From the NCBI GenBank assembly GCA_963614875.1, contig CAVEFC010000010.1, positions 1 through 41,996 of the forward strand: a stretch of 41,996 nt of DNA, given 5' to 3'. The stretch's first letter is position 1; each line of letters opens with the position of its first letter. Position numbers and translations under genes: made by a program. The notes under the pieces were generated by a model. The model made no database searches. It was not told the origin of the DNA and was given only the letters and a program-made list of their open reading frames with translations. Shown here one piece after another: positions 25,668 through 33,205 of the stretch. Origin of the DNA: CAG-841 sp963614875 (lineage in GTDB: Bacteria > Bacillota > Clostridia > Oscillospirales > CAG-272).

Positions 25668-26282
25668 ATGCTTAAAAAAATTTTCTGCGTCATCTGCGCC
25701 GTATCCTTTGCTTTTGCGCTCGCGCTCGGAAGAATGGATTTGCTCGCCTCCGCGATTATAGACGGCGCTTCAAAAGCGGTGGAGCTTTCGATCTCGCTTC
25801 TCGGACTGACTGCGCTGTGGTGCGGAGTTATGGAGGTCTGTTCAAAATGCGGCGCCTGCGGTATGCTTGCAAAGCTCATCTCTCCGCTTATGAAAATTCT
25901 CTTTCCCGAAAGCTGCAAAAGCGGTATCGGCACGGAGGAGATCGCCGCAAGCATCAGCGCAAATCTTCTCGGACTCGGCAACGCCGCAACGCCGCTCGGC
26001 ATAAAAGCCATGCAAAAGCTTTCGGTTCTCAATGGCGGAAGCGACGAAGCAAGCGACGATATGGTCACGTTTGCCGTGCTCAACACCTCGTCCGTGTCGC
26101 TTATGCCGACGACGCTTGTCGCCCTGCGGCGCGCCGCAGGCTCGGCTGCCCCGTTCGATATAATTCCTGCCGTGTGGATATGCTCCGTCTGTGGTGCAAT
26201 AGTTTCGATGCTTCTTGCAAAAGGGCTGAGACATTTCTTCCCCGTCAAAGCAAAAGGGTGCGGAAAAGTATGGAATACGTAG
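25668..26282 (+). CDS. spmA: Spore maturation protein A
   Basis: The 204-residue membrane protein matches SpmA. It has a nucleoside-recognition (Gate) domain with ISANLLGLGNAATPLGIKAMQ (split as ANLLGLGNAATPLG), FAVLNTSSVSLMPTTLVALR, and several hydrophobic helices. In B. subtilis, SpmA and SpmB are needed for dehydration of the spore core. The start at 25668 is chosen because CAGGAG lies 8 bases upstream and the longer frame has a non-membrane stretch. It overlaps spmB by 13 bases, so the two are coupled. Confidence 0.92.
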   Translation: MLKKIFCVICAVSFAFALALGRMDLLASAIIDGASKAVELSISLLGLTALWCGVMEVCSKCGACGMLAKLISPLMKILFPESCKSGIGTEEIAASISANLLGLGNAATPLGIKAMQKLSVLNGGSDEASDDMVTFAVLNTSSVSLMPTTLVALRRAAGSAAPFDIIPAVWICSVCGAIVSMLLAKGLRHFFPVKAKGCGKVWNT

Positions 26283-26791
26283 CCTCTGCCTTTATCCCGA
26301 CGGTGATGCTTGTCTGCGCCGCGATGCTGACGTTTTCAAAAAAAGTCACCTTCGACGATTTTCTTTGCGGCACGAAGGACGGCGTGAAAATAATATTCCG
26401 TCTTCTGCCCACGCTTATCGTGCTTGTGGTGTCGGTTTCGATGCTTTCGGCGTCGGGCGCGGTCGATTTTCTTTCGTCGCTCCTTTCGCCTCTGTCCGAA
26501 AGGCTCGGAATTCCCACGGGAATGCTTCCGCTCATAATAATGCGGCCGTTTTCGGGCAGCGGCTCGAACGCCATGATAGCCGATATTTTCGACAAATACG
26601 GCGCGGACAGCCTGACGTCGAAAACGGCGTCGGTGCTTCTGGGCTCATCGGAAACGATACTTTATGTTTTCGCCGTGTATTTTTCGGCGGCGGGCATAAA
26701 GAAAACGCGGCATGCTCTGCCTGCCGCGTTTCTTTCGATGATATTCTGTATTTTCTTTTCTTCGCTTGTGTGCCGGCTGATGCTCAGCTGA
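26270..26791 (+). CDS. spmB: Spore maturation protein B
   Basis: The 173-residue membrane protein has TFDDFLCGTKDGVKIIFRLLP near residue 28 (split here as DFLCGTKDGVK), PLIIMRPFSGSGSNAM and LLGSSETILYVFAVYF, typical of SpmB. It acts with SpmA at the spore membrane. The start at 26270 overlaps the end of spmA; a longer reading frame beginning at 25817 is antisense-like within spmA and is not used. It is convergent with the cyclophilin gene, 4 bp apart. Confidence 0.93.
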   Translation: MEYVASAFIPTVMLVCAAMLTFSKKVTFDDFLCGTKDGVKIIFRLLPTLIVLVVSVSMLSASGAVDFLSSLLSPLSERLGIPTGMLPLIIMRPFSGSGSNAMIADIFDKYGADSLTSKTASVLLGSSETILYVFAVYFSAAGIKKTRHALPAAFLSMIFCIFFSSLVCRLMLS

Positions 26792-26795
26792 TTTT

Positions 26796-27410
26796 TTATT
26801 CGGCTGAGGAGCTTTCTATTCTGACCGTTTCGATTTTGATGTAATTTTCTTCGCTGAGGAAGCCCATCATAACGCCGTAATAATCGTTTGAAAAGCCGCC
26901 CTTTTCCGTTATGTCGGAGCAGATTTTTTCAACGACGTCCCAGCCGTCTGTTATCGTGCCGAAGGAAGCGTAATTTCCGTCAAGCGAGGACTGCGCCGAA
27001 TCGGAAAGCACTATAAAAAACTGCGTGCTTGCGGAATCCGGATCGGTTGAGCGCGCCATCGATATAACGCCCTTTTTGTGTTCAAGCTTATTGTCAACGC
27101 CGTTTGAAGAAAATTCGCCCTTTATCGTTTCCTCGGATTTTGAATTTGCTCCGCCCTGAAGCACAAAGCCCGCCTGCATACGAATAATATCCGTGTTGTC
27201 GTAAAGTCCTTCGCGCGCGAGCTTTGCAAAATGAGCCGACGTTATCGGCGCGTTTTCATAATCGAGCGCAACGGTTATCTCGCCGTAATCCTTTACAACG
27301 ATCACAGCCGTTGCGGCGGAAGTGTCTGTGGTTGCCTTTTTGCACGAGCAAAGCGGAAGCGCAAGCATTGCGATCGCCACCGTGAATGCAATAATCTTTA
27401 TCTTTTTCAT
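26796..27410 (-). CDS. Cyclophilin-type peptidyl-prolyl isomerase lipoprotein
   Basis: The 204-residue protein has a lipoprotein signal (LALPLCSC, lipidated Cys23) and a cyclophilin domain: YGEITVALDYENAPITSAHF, NTDIIRMQAGFVLQGG (the catalytic Arg in this region), GVISMARSTDPDSASTQFFI (split as GVISMAR and SASTQFFI) and NYASFGTITDG. It should speed prolyl isomerisation of exported proteins at the outer face of the membrane. GGGAG lies 6 bases before the ATG. Confidence 0.93.
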   Translation of the reverse strand: MKKIKIIAFTVAIAMLALPLCSCKKATTDTSAATAVIVVKDYGEITVALDYENAPITSAHFAKLAREGLYDNTDIIRMQAGFVLQGGANSKSEETIKGEFSSNGVDNKLEHKKGVISMARSTDPDSASTQFFIVLSDSAQSSLDGNYASFGTITDGWDVVEKICSDITEKGGFSNDYYGVMMGFLSEENYIKIETVRIESSSAE

Positions 27411-27435
27411 TTTTATCTCCCGATGTTTTTTTCAC

Positions 27436-27464
27436 ATTATATCAAATAAATATGTAAACTTCAA
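27436..27464 (-). promoter_or_regulatory. Promoter of the cyclophilin gene
   Basis: Minus strand TTGAAG (27464-27459), a 17 bp spacer ending in TGA, and a perfect TATAAT (27441-27436). Confidence 0.8.
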
Positions 27465-27494
27465 GTACAAACTATAAACATTCGGCGCATAATC

Positions 27495-27523
27495 TTGACA
27501 AATCCCCGCCGCAAAGCTAAAAT
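27495..27523 (+). promoter_or_regulatory. Promoter of the InlB-repeat lipoprotein gene
   Basis: A perfect TTGACA (27495-27500), a 17 bp spacer and TAAAAT (27518-27523). Confidence 0.82.
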
Positions 27524-27588
27524 AAAAGTGTACAAGCTTAAAGAATATTTGTATAAGCCAAAATCAAATAACTCTTCGGGAGAAAAAA

Positions 27589-28467
27589 GTGAAAAAAGCA
27601 ATAGCACTGATACTTACAGCCGCTTCGCTTATGCTCGCCTCGTGCGGCAAAGGCGCTTCGGTGTCTTACAGAGAAATACAGAACCGGCTTGCCCCTTCGG
27701 GCGTATTCGCTTCGGACGGAGGGTGTAAATCATACACCGAAACCCTGACCTATTACGATGAAAACGGTAGCGACGGTTACTCTTATTCCGTCTGCACAGA
27801 GCCGTCCTCCGACAGCGCCTGCGGCTACAATATAATTCAGAAGGACGGCGATTATTCCCTTTACGCGTGCGACGGCAAAATCTTTGCCGAAAGCGACGGA
27901 AAGCTGTATTCCGTTATTCTTATATCGAAAACCTACTATGAATATATAGAAAGCTACCTTACCTGCTCGCACGATTTCGACGGGCTTTCATACCGTCAGC
28001 TTTATTCGAAAAAATCAGGCGCGGAGACAACCGTCGCCTACGAAGCAAAAATGACAACCGAAACCGCGGCGAAATATTCTTCAATGGGCTTTGAAATAAG
28101 CGACAGCCTTTGCGCAACATATAAAATACACGGCGATCATATAACGGACGAAATTTCCTACACGCTGAAAAAAGCCGACGGCACGGAAAAACCGCTGCTC
28201 CGCCGCGAATTTTCGTATTCGGCAAAAGCCTCGGACGGCTTTTCGTCTCTTCCGGAGGAGGATACGGCTCAGGTGACCGTAATCTTCAATTACGGAAAGG
28301 ACAGCGAATCAAAATCCGTTTTCACGGCGCAGAAAAACTGCTTCCTCGGCATAAGCACGGGAAATATAAACGCCTCCTTCTTTACCGACAGCGAGCTTAC
28401 CGTTCCTTTTTCGCCCGAAAAAGTGCTTGTTTCCGGAGATCTGACGCTTTACGCCGTTTATAATTGA
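27589..28467 (+). CDS. Lipoprotein with a C-terminal InlB-like half repeat
   Basis: The 292-residue protein starts at GTG behind GGGAGA. LTAASLMLASC gives a lipobox with Cys19. The body is not a family I recognise. It is rich in Tyr, Ser and Asp and has several cysteines. The C-terminal end, FFTDSELTVPF followed by GDLTLYAVYN, matches the second half of the InlB/Flg_new repeat found in the two M6-type proteins of this window (GWYLDSGFTQEYDF...LTVYARW). It should sit on the outer face of the membrane. It has its own promoter, so it is likely monocistronic. Confidence 0.78.
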   Translation: MKKAIALILTAASLMLASCGKGASVSYREIQNRLAPSGVFASDGGCKSYTETLTYYDENGSDGYSYSVCTEPSSDSACGYNIIQKDGDYSLYACDGKIFAESDGKLYSVILISKTYYEYIESYLTCSHDFDGLSYRQLYSKKSGAETTVAYEAKMTTETAAKYSSMGFEISDSLCATYKIHGDHITDEISYTLKKADGTEKPLLRREFSYSAKASDGFSSLPEEDTAQVTVIFNYGKDSESKSVFTAQKNCFLGISTGNINASFFTDSELTVPFSPEKVLVSGDLTLYAVYN

Positions 28468-28506
28468 ATTTCGGATTTATTTGTATAAAAATTTATCGCA
28501 AAGCTA

Positions 28507-28535
28507 TTGACAACTCAAAACTCTTATGATATAAT
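28507..28535 (+). promoter_or_regulatory. Promoter of the tRNA pair
   Basis: Perfect TTGACA (28507-28512), a 17 bp spacer, an extended TG at 28527-28528 and perfect TATAAT (28530-28535). It is the closest to consensus in the window. Confidence 0.92.
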
Positions 28536-28571
28536 TCTTTTCGCTGACGCGGAAAGCGTAAGCGGAATATT

Positions 28572-28646
28572 GCTGGTGTGGCTCAATGGCAGAGCAGCTG
28601 ATTTGTAATCAGCAGGTTGTTGGTTCGACTCCGATCACCAGCTCCA
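28572..28646 (+). tRNA. tRNA-Thr (anticodon TGT)
   Basis: The acceptor arms GCTGGTG/CACCAGC pair fully, the anticodon arm is GCTGA-TTTGTAA-TCAGC with anticodon TGT, and the T loop is TTCGACT. The 3' CCA is encoded (28644-28646). Confidence 0.95.
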
Positions 28647-28647
28647 A

Positions 28648-28679
28648 AGAAGCCTTGTGCATTTTATGTGCGGGGCTTT
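28648..28679 (+). other. Wobble-rich hairpin spacer between the tRNAs
   Basis: AAGCCTTGTGCA and TGTGCGGGGCTT can pair over 12 positions, several of them G-U, around a TTTTA-like loop. The loop resembles that of the terminator after tRNA-Tyr, so it may be a decayed terminator or a processing signal. Confidence 0.4.
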
Positions 28680-28685
28680 ATAATT

Positions 28686-28770
28686 GGGAGCGTTCCCGAG
28701 TGGCCAAAGGGGGCAGACTGTAAATCTGTTGTCAGTGACTTCGGTGGTCCGAATCCACCCGCTCCCACCA
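28686..28770 (+). tRNA. tRNA-Tyr (anticodon GTA)
   Basis: GGGAGCG pairs with CGCTCCC, the anticodon arm is CAGA-CTGTAAA-TCTG with anticodon GTA, and a long variable arm is present, as in bacterial tRNA-Tyr. The 3' CCA is encoded (28768-28770). It shares a promoter with tRNA-Thr. Confidence 0.95.
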
Positions 28771-28800
28771 AAAATCCTGCATTTTATGCAGGATTTTTTC
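28771..28800 (+). terminator. Terminator of the tRNA pair
   Basis: AAAATCCTGCA (28771-28781) pairs with TGCAGGATTTT (28787-28797), then a T-run. Confidence 0.92.
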
Positions 28801-28863
28801 TTTCGCTTTTCCCTTTTTGTTCAAAAATACAATAAAATTTGTTCATTTTTTTCGCATTTGATA

Positions 28864-28892
28864 TTGCATATGCCGCCATTGTGTGATATACT
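28864..28892 (+). promoter_or_regulatory. Promoter of the DUF975 gene
   Basis: TTGCAT (28864-28869), a 17 bp spacer and TATACT (28887-28892) with an extended TG at 28884. Confidence 0.72.
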
Positions 28893-28949
28893 ACACCCAA
28901 CATGATGGCTGTATTCGTACATCATAATTATTTTTGGAGGTATTGTTAT

Positions 28950-29549
28950 ATGTCAAGAAGCGAAATCAAACGCAAAGCGAGAGAGCAGCTCGGCAGAAAT
29001 ATTTTTTCAACGTCGTGGCTTATCGCTATTCTCGTGGCTCTGATTGCAGGCGCTATACTCGGCGCAAGCTCATTCATATCTTTCCTTTTCGTCGGACCTA
29101 TGTCCTTCGGTCTTTCGGCGCTCTTTCTCAAACAGGCGCGCGACCATAAGACAATGGACGTACTCGGTCTGTTCGGCGGCTTCAACGATTTCGGTCAGAA
29201 TTTCCTTCTCGGATTCCTTTCATCACTGTTCATCGCTCTCTGGTCACTGCTTTTCGTAATTCCCGGAATAATAAAATATTATTCTTATTCCATGATTTAT
29301 TACATCAAAGCCGACCATCCCGAATATGACTGGAAACAGTGCATTGACGAAAGCCGCAGAATAATGGACGGTCACAAGTGGGAGCTCTTCGTTCTTCAGC
29401 TCAGCTTTATCGGCTGGATGATAGTCGGCTCTCTCTGCCTCGGCGTAGGTACTCTTTGGGTAGCCGCTTATATGCAGGCTGCGGAAGCTCAGTTCTATCG
29501 CGCGCTCGTAGGCGACACGGCAGACGTTGCAGAAGAATCAGCACAGTAA
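28950..29549 (+). CDS. DUF975-family integral membrane protein
   Basis: The 199-residue protein starts MSRSEIKRKAREQLGRNIF, the typical opening of DUF975 proteins, and has four to five membrane helices with LLFVIPGIIKYYSYSMIYYI and a WELFVLQLSFIGW segment typical of the family. Function is unknown. GGAGG lies 9 bases before the chosen ATG at 28950; a longer frame from 28902 is not supported by a ribosome site. It has its own promoter and terminator. Confidence 0.88.
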   Translation: MSRSEIKRKAREQLGRNIFSTSWLIAILVALIAGAILGASSFISFLFVGPMSFGLSALFLKQARDHKTMDVLGLFGGFNDFGQNFLLGFLSSLFIALWSLLFVIPGIIKYYSYSMIYYIKADHPEYDWKQCIDESRRIMDGHKWELFVLQLSFIGWMIVGSLCLGVGTLWVAAYMQAAEAQFYRALVGDTADVAEESAQ

Positions 29550-29565
29550 ATATAAACATAATGAG

Positions 29566-29594
29566 AAAAAACGGCGCGATGCGCCGTTTTTTCT
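29566..29594 (+). terminator. Terminator after the DUF975 gene
   Basis: AAACGGCGC (29569-29577) pairs with GCGCCGTTT (29581-29589), then a T-run. Confidence 0.9.
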
Positions 29595-29634
29595 TTATAA
29601 TTTTCAAAAATACGAATTATTTTTGCTTTTCCTA

Positions 29635-29663
29635 TTGAAATTCCAAAAAATATATGCTATAAT
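29635..29663 (+). promoter_or_regulatory. Promoter of the glycine riboswitch transcript
   Basis: TTGAAA (29635-29640), a 17 bp spacer with TG at 29655-29656, and a perfect TATAAT (29658-29663). The transcript should start near 29670. Confidence 0.88.
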
Positions 29664-29670
29664 GCTCACA

Positions 29671-29798
29671 ACCGAAGAAGCTCTCGGAATTTGGGAAAAG
29701 ACCGAGTGCGGAGGTTACTCTGGAGAATCCCGCAGAAAGTGTGGGTGCCGAAGGTGCAAGGCGCAAGCCGAATCTCTCAGGCAAAAGAACGGAGCAGA
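29671..29798 (+). promoter_or_regulatory. Glycine riboswitch: one aptamer with an upstream remnant
   Basis: A full aptamer runs from about 29717 to 29798. CTCTGGAGA (29718-29726) forms P1 with TCTC and GGAG (29773-29776 and 29791-29794), and the conserved GCCGAAGGTGCAA and CTCTCAGGCAAAAGAACGGAG elements are present. Upstream, 29671-29706 repeats the 3' half of an aptamer in shortened form, with CCGAAG, a CTCGG/CCGAG stem and GGGAAAAGACCGAG. This is consistent with a single-aptamer switch plus a degenerate first aptamer. The symporter that follows fits glycine control. Confidence 0.88.
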
Positions 29799-29844
29799 CA
29801 AAGTAAATATTTATATTTTTATAGTCTGTATGTCTTTTTTCCGG

Positions 29845-29880
29845 AGCCGCCGATATTTTATCGGCAGCTTTTTTTATTTT
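29845..29880 (+). terminator. Riboswitch expression-platform terminator
   Basis: AGCCGCCGATA (29845-29855) pairs with TATCGGCAGCT (29859-29869) with one mismatch, followed by a long T-run. It lies between the aptamer and the symporter start. The direction of control is not clear from the sequence. Confidence 0.82.
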
Positions 29881-29900
29881 TTATTCAGGAGGAAAACAAA

Positions 29901-31310
29901 ATGGACGCGGTACTCGGCATAGTATCAAAAATCAATTCTTATCTTTCGGATTATGTTCTGATAATCCTTCTCGTCGGCGTGGGACTGTTTTTCACGATAA
30001 AAACACGCTTCGTTCAGGTGCGCTGCTTCGGCGAAGGAATGAAAAAGGTTTTCGGCAGTATAAGCCTCATGGGCGGAAAACAGAAAAGCGGACTTACGTC
30101 GTTTCAGGCGCTTGCAACCGCAATAGCCGCTCAGGTCGGAACGGGAAATATCGTAGGAGCCTGCGGCGCTATTCTTATCGGCGGTCCGGGCGCGATATTC
30201 TGGATGTGGATAATAGCGTTTTTCGGTATGGCAACGATATATGCCGAAGCCACTCTTGCCATAAAGACAAGAAAAACGGACAGCGACGGCACCGTGCGCG
30301 GCGGCCCCGTTTATTACATAAAGAAAGCCTTTGGCGGCACCTTCGGCAAAATACTTGCGGGATTTTTTGCCGTTGCGACAATACTTGCGCTCGGATTTAT
30401 GGGCAGTATGGTACAGTCGAACTCCATAAGCTCCACTTTCAGCACGGCTTTCGGAATTCCGTCATGGATTATCGGAGCGGCGGTCGCCGCAATATCGGCT
30501 TTTATATTTATCGGCGGACTTAACCGCGTAGCCTCCGTAACGGAAAAAATCGTGCCCGTAATGGCACTGCTTTATATCGTCGGCGGACTTATTATAATCT
30601 GCGCGAGAATAAAATATATCCCCGAAACCTTCGGTATGATATTCGGATACGCCTTCAAGCCTCAGGCTATAATCGGCGGAAGCGCGGGCTATGCGCTGAA
30701 AACCGCAATAAGTCAGGGCGCAAAGCGCGGACTTTTCTCAAACGAAGCCGGTATGGGCTCGACTCCTCACGCGCACGCGATGGCAAACGTAAAGGATCCT
30801 CACGAGCAGGGCGTGGTGGCAATGGTCGGCTTGTTTATAGATACCTTTGTCGTTCTTACAATGACGGCGCTTGTGGTTATTTCAACTCTCTATGCCGGCG
30901 GCGGAATTCTTGCGTCCGGCACGGCGGAGGGCATTGACAAAACAAATATGGCGCAGATAGCCTTCGGCGAAATATTCGGCGCGCAGGCAGGCAATATTTT
31001 TGTTGCGATAAGCCTTTTCTTCTTTGCGTTCACAACAATTCTCGGCTGGAATTTCTTCGGCAAGATAAATATGATATATCTCTTCGGCAAAAAATCCGTG
31101 AAAATATATTCCGTTGTTGCCGTGGCGTTCATTTTCACGGGCTCGGTGCTTTCAAACGATCTTGTATGGGAGCTTACCGATATGTTCAATCAGCTTATGG
31201 TAATTCCCAACGTTATGGCACTTGTCGCGCTTTCGAAAATGATAACCGCGCCGATGAAAAAAGCAAAACAAACGCCTGAAATTCCGAAAGAAGAGGCCGT
31301 ATCGCAGTGA
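29901..31310 (+). CDS. Sodium:alanine/glycine symporter (AGCS family)
   Basis: The 469-residue membrane protein has GLTSFQALATAIAAQVGTGNI (split as SFQALATAIAAQVGTGNI), GGPGAIFWMW, GGPVYYI and GAKRGLFSNEAGMGSTPHAHA, signatures of AGCS carriers that import alanine or glycine with sodium. The start at 29901 has CAGGAGG 8 bases upstream; a longer frame would begin inside the riboswitch. The glycine riboswitch points to glycine as a main substrate. Confidence 0.95.
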   Translation: MDAVLGIVSKINSYLSDYVLIILLVGVGLFFTIKTRFVQVRCFGEGMKKVFGSISLMGGKQKSGLTSFQALATAIAAQVGTGNIVGACGAILIGGPGAIFWMWIIAFFGMATIYAEATLAIKTRKTDSDGTVRGGPVYYIKKAFGGTFGKILAGFFAVATILALGFMGSMVQSNSISSTFSTAFGIPSWIIGAAVAAISAFIFIGGLNRVASVTEKIVPVMALLYIVGGLIIICARIKYIPETFGMIFGYAFKPQAIIGGSAGYALKTAISQGAKRGLFSNEAGMGSTPHAHAMANVKDPHEQGVVAMVGLFIDTFVVLTMTALVVISTLYAGGGILASGTAEGIDKTNMAQIAFGEIFGAQAGNIFVAISLFFFAFTTILGWNFFGKINMIYLFGKKSVKIYSVVAVAFIFTGSVLSNDLVWELTDMFNQLMVIPNVMALVALSKMITAPMKKAKQTPEIPKEEAVSQ

Positions 31311-31323
31311 TCTGAGCGCAGAC

Positions 31324-31351
31324 CGAAAAATTTTTCAATTTTTCGTTTTTT
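31324..31351 (+). terminator. Terminator after the symporter gene
   Basis: CGAAAAATT (31324-31332) pairs with AATTTTTCG (31337-31345), then six T residues. Confidence 0.78.
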
Positions 31352-31355
31352 CCGA

Positions 31356-31384
31356 TTGCAAAATCACGCAAGCCGTCGTATAAT
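31356..31384 (+). promoter_or_regulatory. Promoter of the GreA-like gene
   Basis: TTGCAA (31356-31361), a 17 bp spacer and a perfect TATAAT (31379-31384). Confidence 0.82.
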
Positions 31385-31407
31385 AGCAAGCAAGGAAGGT
31401 GATTGTT

Positions 31408-31911
31408 ATGCACGACGAGCTTACAAAAGTAGACATAAAGAAAATGCAGGAAGAAATAGAGTATCGCCGTAATATCCTTGCGCCGAAGCTTCGCGAGGAG
31501 GTACGTCAGGCGCGCGAGCTCGGAGATCTCAGCGAAAACTTTGAATATCACGCCGCACGACGTGAAATGAACAAAAATGCGGGCAGAATAAATTATCTGC
31601 AGAAAATGATAGATACGGCGGTTGTTATCTCGCCCGAATCAAAGGAGGATTCCGTAGGACTTTTCGATACGGTTACCCTTTATCTTGAAGAGGACGACGA
31701 GGAAATGACGATAACGATAGTCACAACGCTTCGTCAGAACTCGCTGAAAAATCTTATAAGCAAGGAATCTCCGATAGGAAAGGTGCTTCTCGGCAAAAAG
31801 GTCGGAGAAAGAATTTTCGTCCGCGTCAGCGACGATTACGGCTATTATGCGGTTATCCGCAAAATAGAAAAGGGCATCGACGACGAATCCCTCGAAATAA
31901 GTCCGTATTAA
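31408..31911 (+). CDS. GreA/GreB-family transcription elongation factor
   Basis: The 167-residue protein has an N-terminal coiled coil with ARELGDLSENFEYHAARREM (carrying the acidic tip residues of Gre factors) and a C-terminal FKBP-like domain with SPIGKVLLGKKVGERIFV. Gre factors rescue backtracked RNA polymerase by stimulating transcript cleavage. It is slightly longer than typical GreA (about 158). The start at 31408 follows the GGAAGG-type ribosome site; a GTG at 31399 lies too near to it. It has a promoter and terminator of its own. Confidence 0.88.
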   Translation: MHDELTKVDIKKMQEEIEYRRNILAPKLREEVRQARELGDLSENFEYHAARREMNKNAGRINYLQKMIDTAVVISPESKEDSVGLFDTVTLYLEEDDEEMTITIVTTLRQNSLKNLISKESPIGKVLLGKKVGERIFVRVSDDYGYYAVIRKIEKGIDDESLEISPY

Positions 31912-31913
31912 AC

Positions 31914-31942
31914 AAAAAATCCCGCTCGTGCGGGATTTTTTT
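31914..31942. terminator. Bidirectional terminator
   Basis: ATCCCGC (31919-31925) pairs with GCGGGAT (31930-31936), with A and T runs on either side. It can serve the GreA-like gene and the opposing SGNH gene. Confidence 0.9.
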
Positions 31943-31984
31943 ATTTTTCATTTATCACACCCTTGCAGGCAAGGACGCAAAGCT

Positions 31985-33052
31985 TTATTTTATAAGCTTT
32001 GCCGCTATATCGCCGAAGGCTTTTGCCATTATTTCAAAGCCGACATCGTTGGGATGCGTTCCGTCAACCGTTCTGCCGTCGTCGAAAAATGTAGCGAATT
32101 CCTTTTCGCCGTCCACAAAATAAACGTTTTTATCGCCCTCGGAAAGCGCTCTTTCATAGGTTGAGGCGATTATATCTCTTCTCGCCTTTCCGTCGCGCAG
32201 AGGATTTGAAAAATTCGGGCAGGACGCCATTATTATCGGAATATCGGGATGCGCGTCGCGAACCTTTTTATAGCCTTTGTAGTGCGTAGCCGCAAGATGC
32301 TCCGCCGACGGAGCGTTGTAATCGTAATCGTAAACGAACATCGACATATCAAGCCCCGCAATGTATTCCATTATGATATCCTCGCCCTTTGCGCCGCCGG
32401 AAAAACCGAGATTTATATAATCCGTGTCAAGTCTGCGCGAAATGATAGCCTCGTAGCAAAGCCCCGGGCGCGAGGCGCACGCTCCGTGCGTTATGGAAGA
32501 GCCGTAGAAAACTATCGGCTTTTTGTGTTTGTATTCGCTACCGTATTTAAGCGTACTTCCCTTGCAAAGTCCGATTTCAAGCGACGAAATCGACGAAAAA
32601 AGCGGCATATCAAGCACAAAATCGTGCATTTTTCCTGTTGCAAGCTTCAGCGTTGACGTATATTCGGGCGTGTTTGCACGCTGCGGAATAAACGCTCCGA
32701 CAAAGCGCTGAGTTCCGTCGCAACAGCTGTAAAGGTCAAAGCCGGCGGAGCCTGCGTCCGTCATATGCGACATACGCCAGCTCTGCGGAATTTTGCATTT
32801 TACCGTTATTACGGGCGAATCCGTTGAAAAACGCACTCTGCCGCCCGCGGAATTGTGCGCAAGCACGGATACTCCCTCGCTCACCTTCTTTGCCGTATCG
32901 GAGGGCATACGTACAAAGCCGGCTTTGTCCTCCCACAAAAGCCCGTAAACCCTGAAAGGCGGCTTGTTTACATCATAAAACAGCTGATCGCCGTCCGAGG
33001 ACACCTGCGTAAAGTTTTTATCTATTTTCGATATTTCGTTTTCACCGGACAT
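31985..33052 (-). CDS. SGNH/GDSL-family hydrolase
   Basis: The 355-residue protein has an N-terminal beta domain (about 1-180) and a C-terminal SGNH esterase domain. VFYGSSITHG is block I, with the nucleophile serine in GSS rather than GDS, NLGFSGGAKGE is block II, and DGTHPNDVGF is block V with the catalytic Asp and His. Such enzymes hydrolyse esters, often acetyl groups on sugars. There is no signal peptide. The start at 33052 is uncertain: TTG (33064) and GTG (33061) also follow the GGAAGG site, which is 13 bases from the chosen ATG. Confidence 0.85.
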   Translation of the reverse strand: MSGENEISKIDKNFTQVSSDGDQLFYDVNKPPFRVYGLLWEDKAGFVRMPSDTAKKVSEGVSVLAHNSAGGRVRFSTDSPVITVKCKIPQSWRMSHMTDAGSAGFDLYSCCDGTQRFVGAFIPQRANTPEYTSTLKLATGKMHDFVLDMPLFSSISSLEIGLCKGSTLKYGSEYKHKKPIVFYGSSITHGACASRPGLCYEAIISRRLDTDYINLGFSGGAKGEDIIMEYIAGLDMSMFVYDYDYNAPSAEHLAATHYKGYKKVRDAHPDIPIIMASCPNFSNPLRDGKARRDIIASTYERALSEGDKNVYFVDGEKEFATFFDDGRTVDGTHPNDVGFEIMAKAFGDIAAKLIK

Positions 33053-33091
33053 AATAAGCACCAAACCTTCCGCCTGAAATTTTACGCTTTT

Positions 33092-33120
33092 ATTTTACCT
33101 TCAACGCCGCGCTTTGTCAA
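33092..33120 (-). promoter_or_regulatory. Promoter of the SGNH hydrolase gene
   Basis: Minus strand perfect TTGACA (33120-33115), a 17 bp spacer and TAAAAT (33097-33092). Confidence 0.82.
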
Positions 33121-33144
33121 TAAAAACACAAAAGTATTTTCCCC

Positions 33145-33173
33145 TTGTGATTTTTATTTGTTTGTGATACAAT
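33145..33173 (+). promoter_or_regulatory. Promoter of the alaX operon
   Basis: TTGTGA (33145-33150), a 17 bp spacer ending in TGA, and TACAAT (33168-33173). Confidence 0.75.
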
Positions 33174-33205
33174 AAATCGTACCCAAAAATCAAAAAGAGG
33201 CTTTT

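Noticed and set aside
28617..28835. Short frames over the tRNA pair
   Set aside because: They cover mature tRNA sequences and the terminator and have no translation signals.
29691..29900. N-terminal extension of the symporter
   Set aside because: It would translate the glycine riboswitch and its terminator. The ATG at 29901 has a strong ribosome site.
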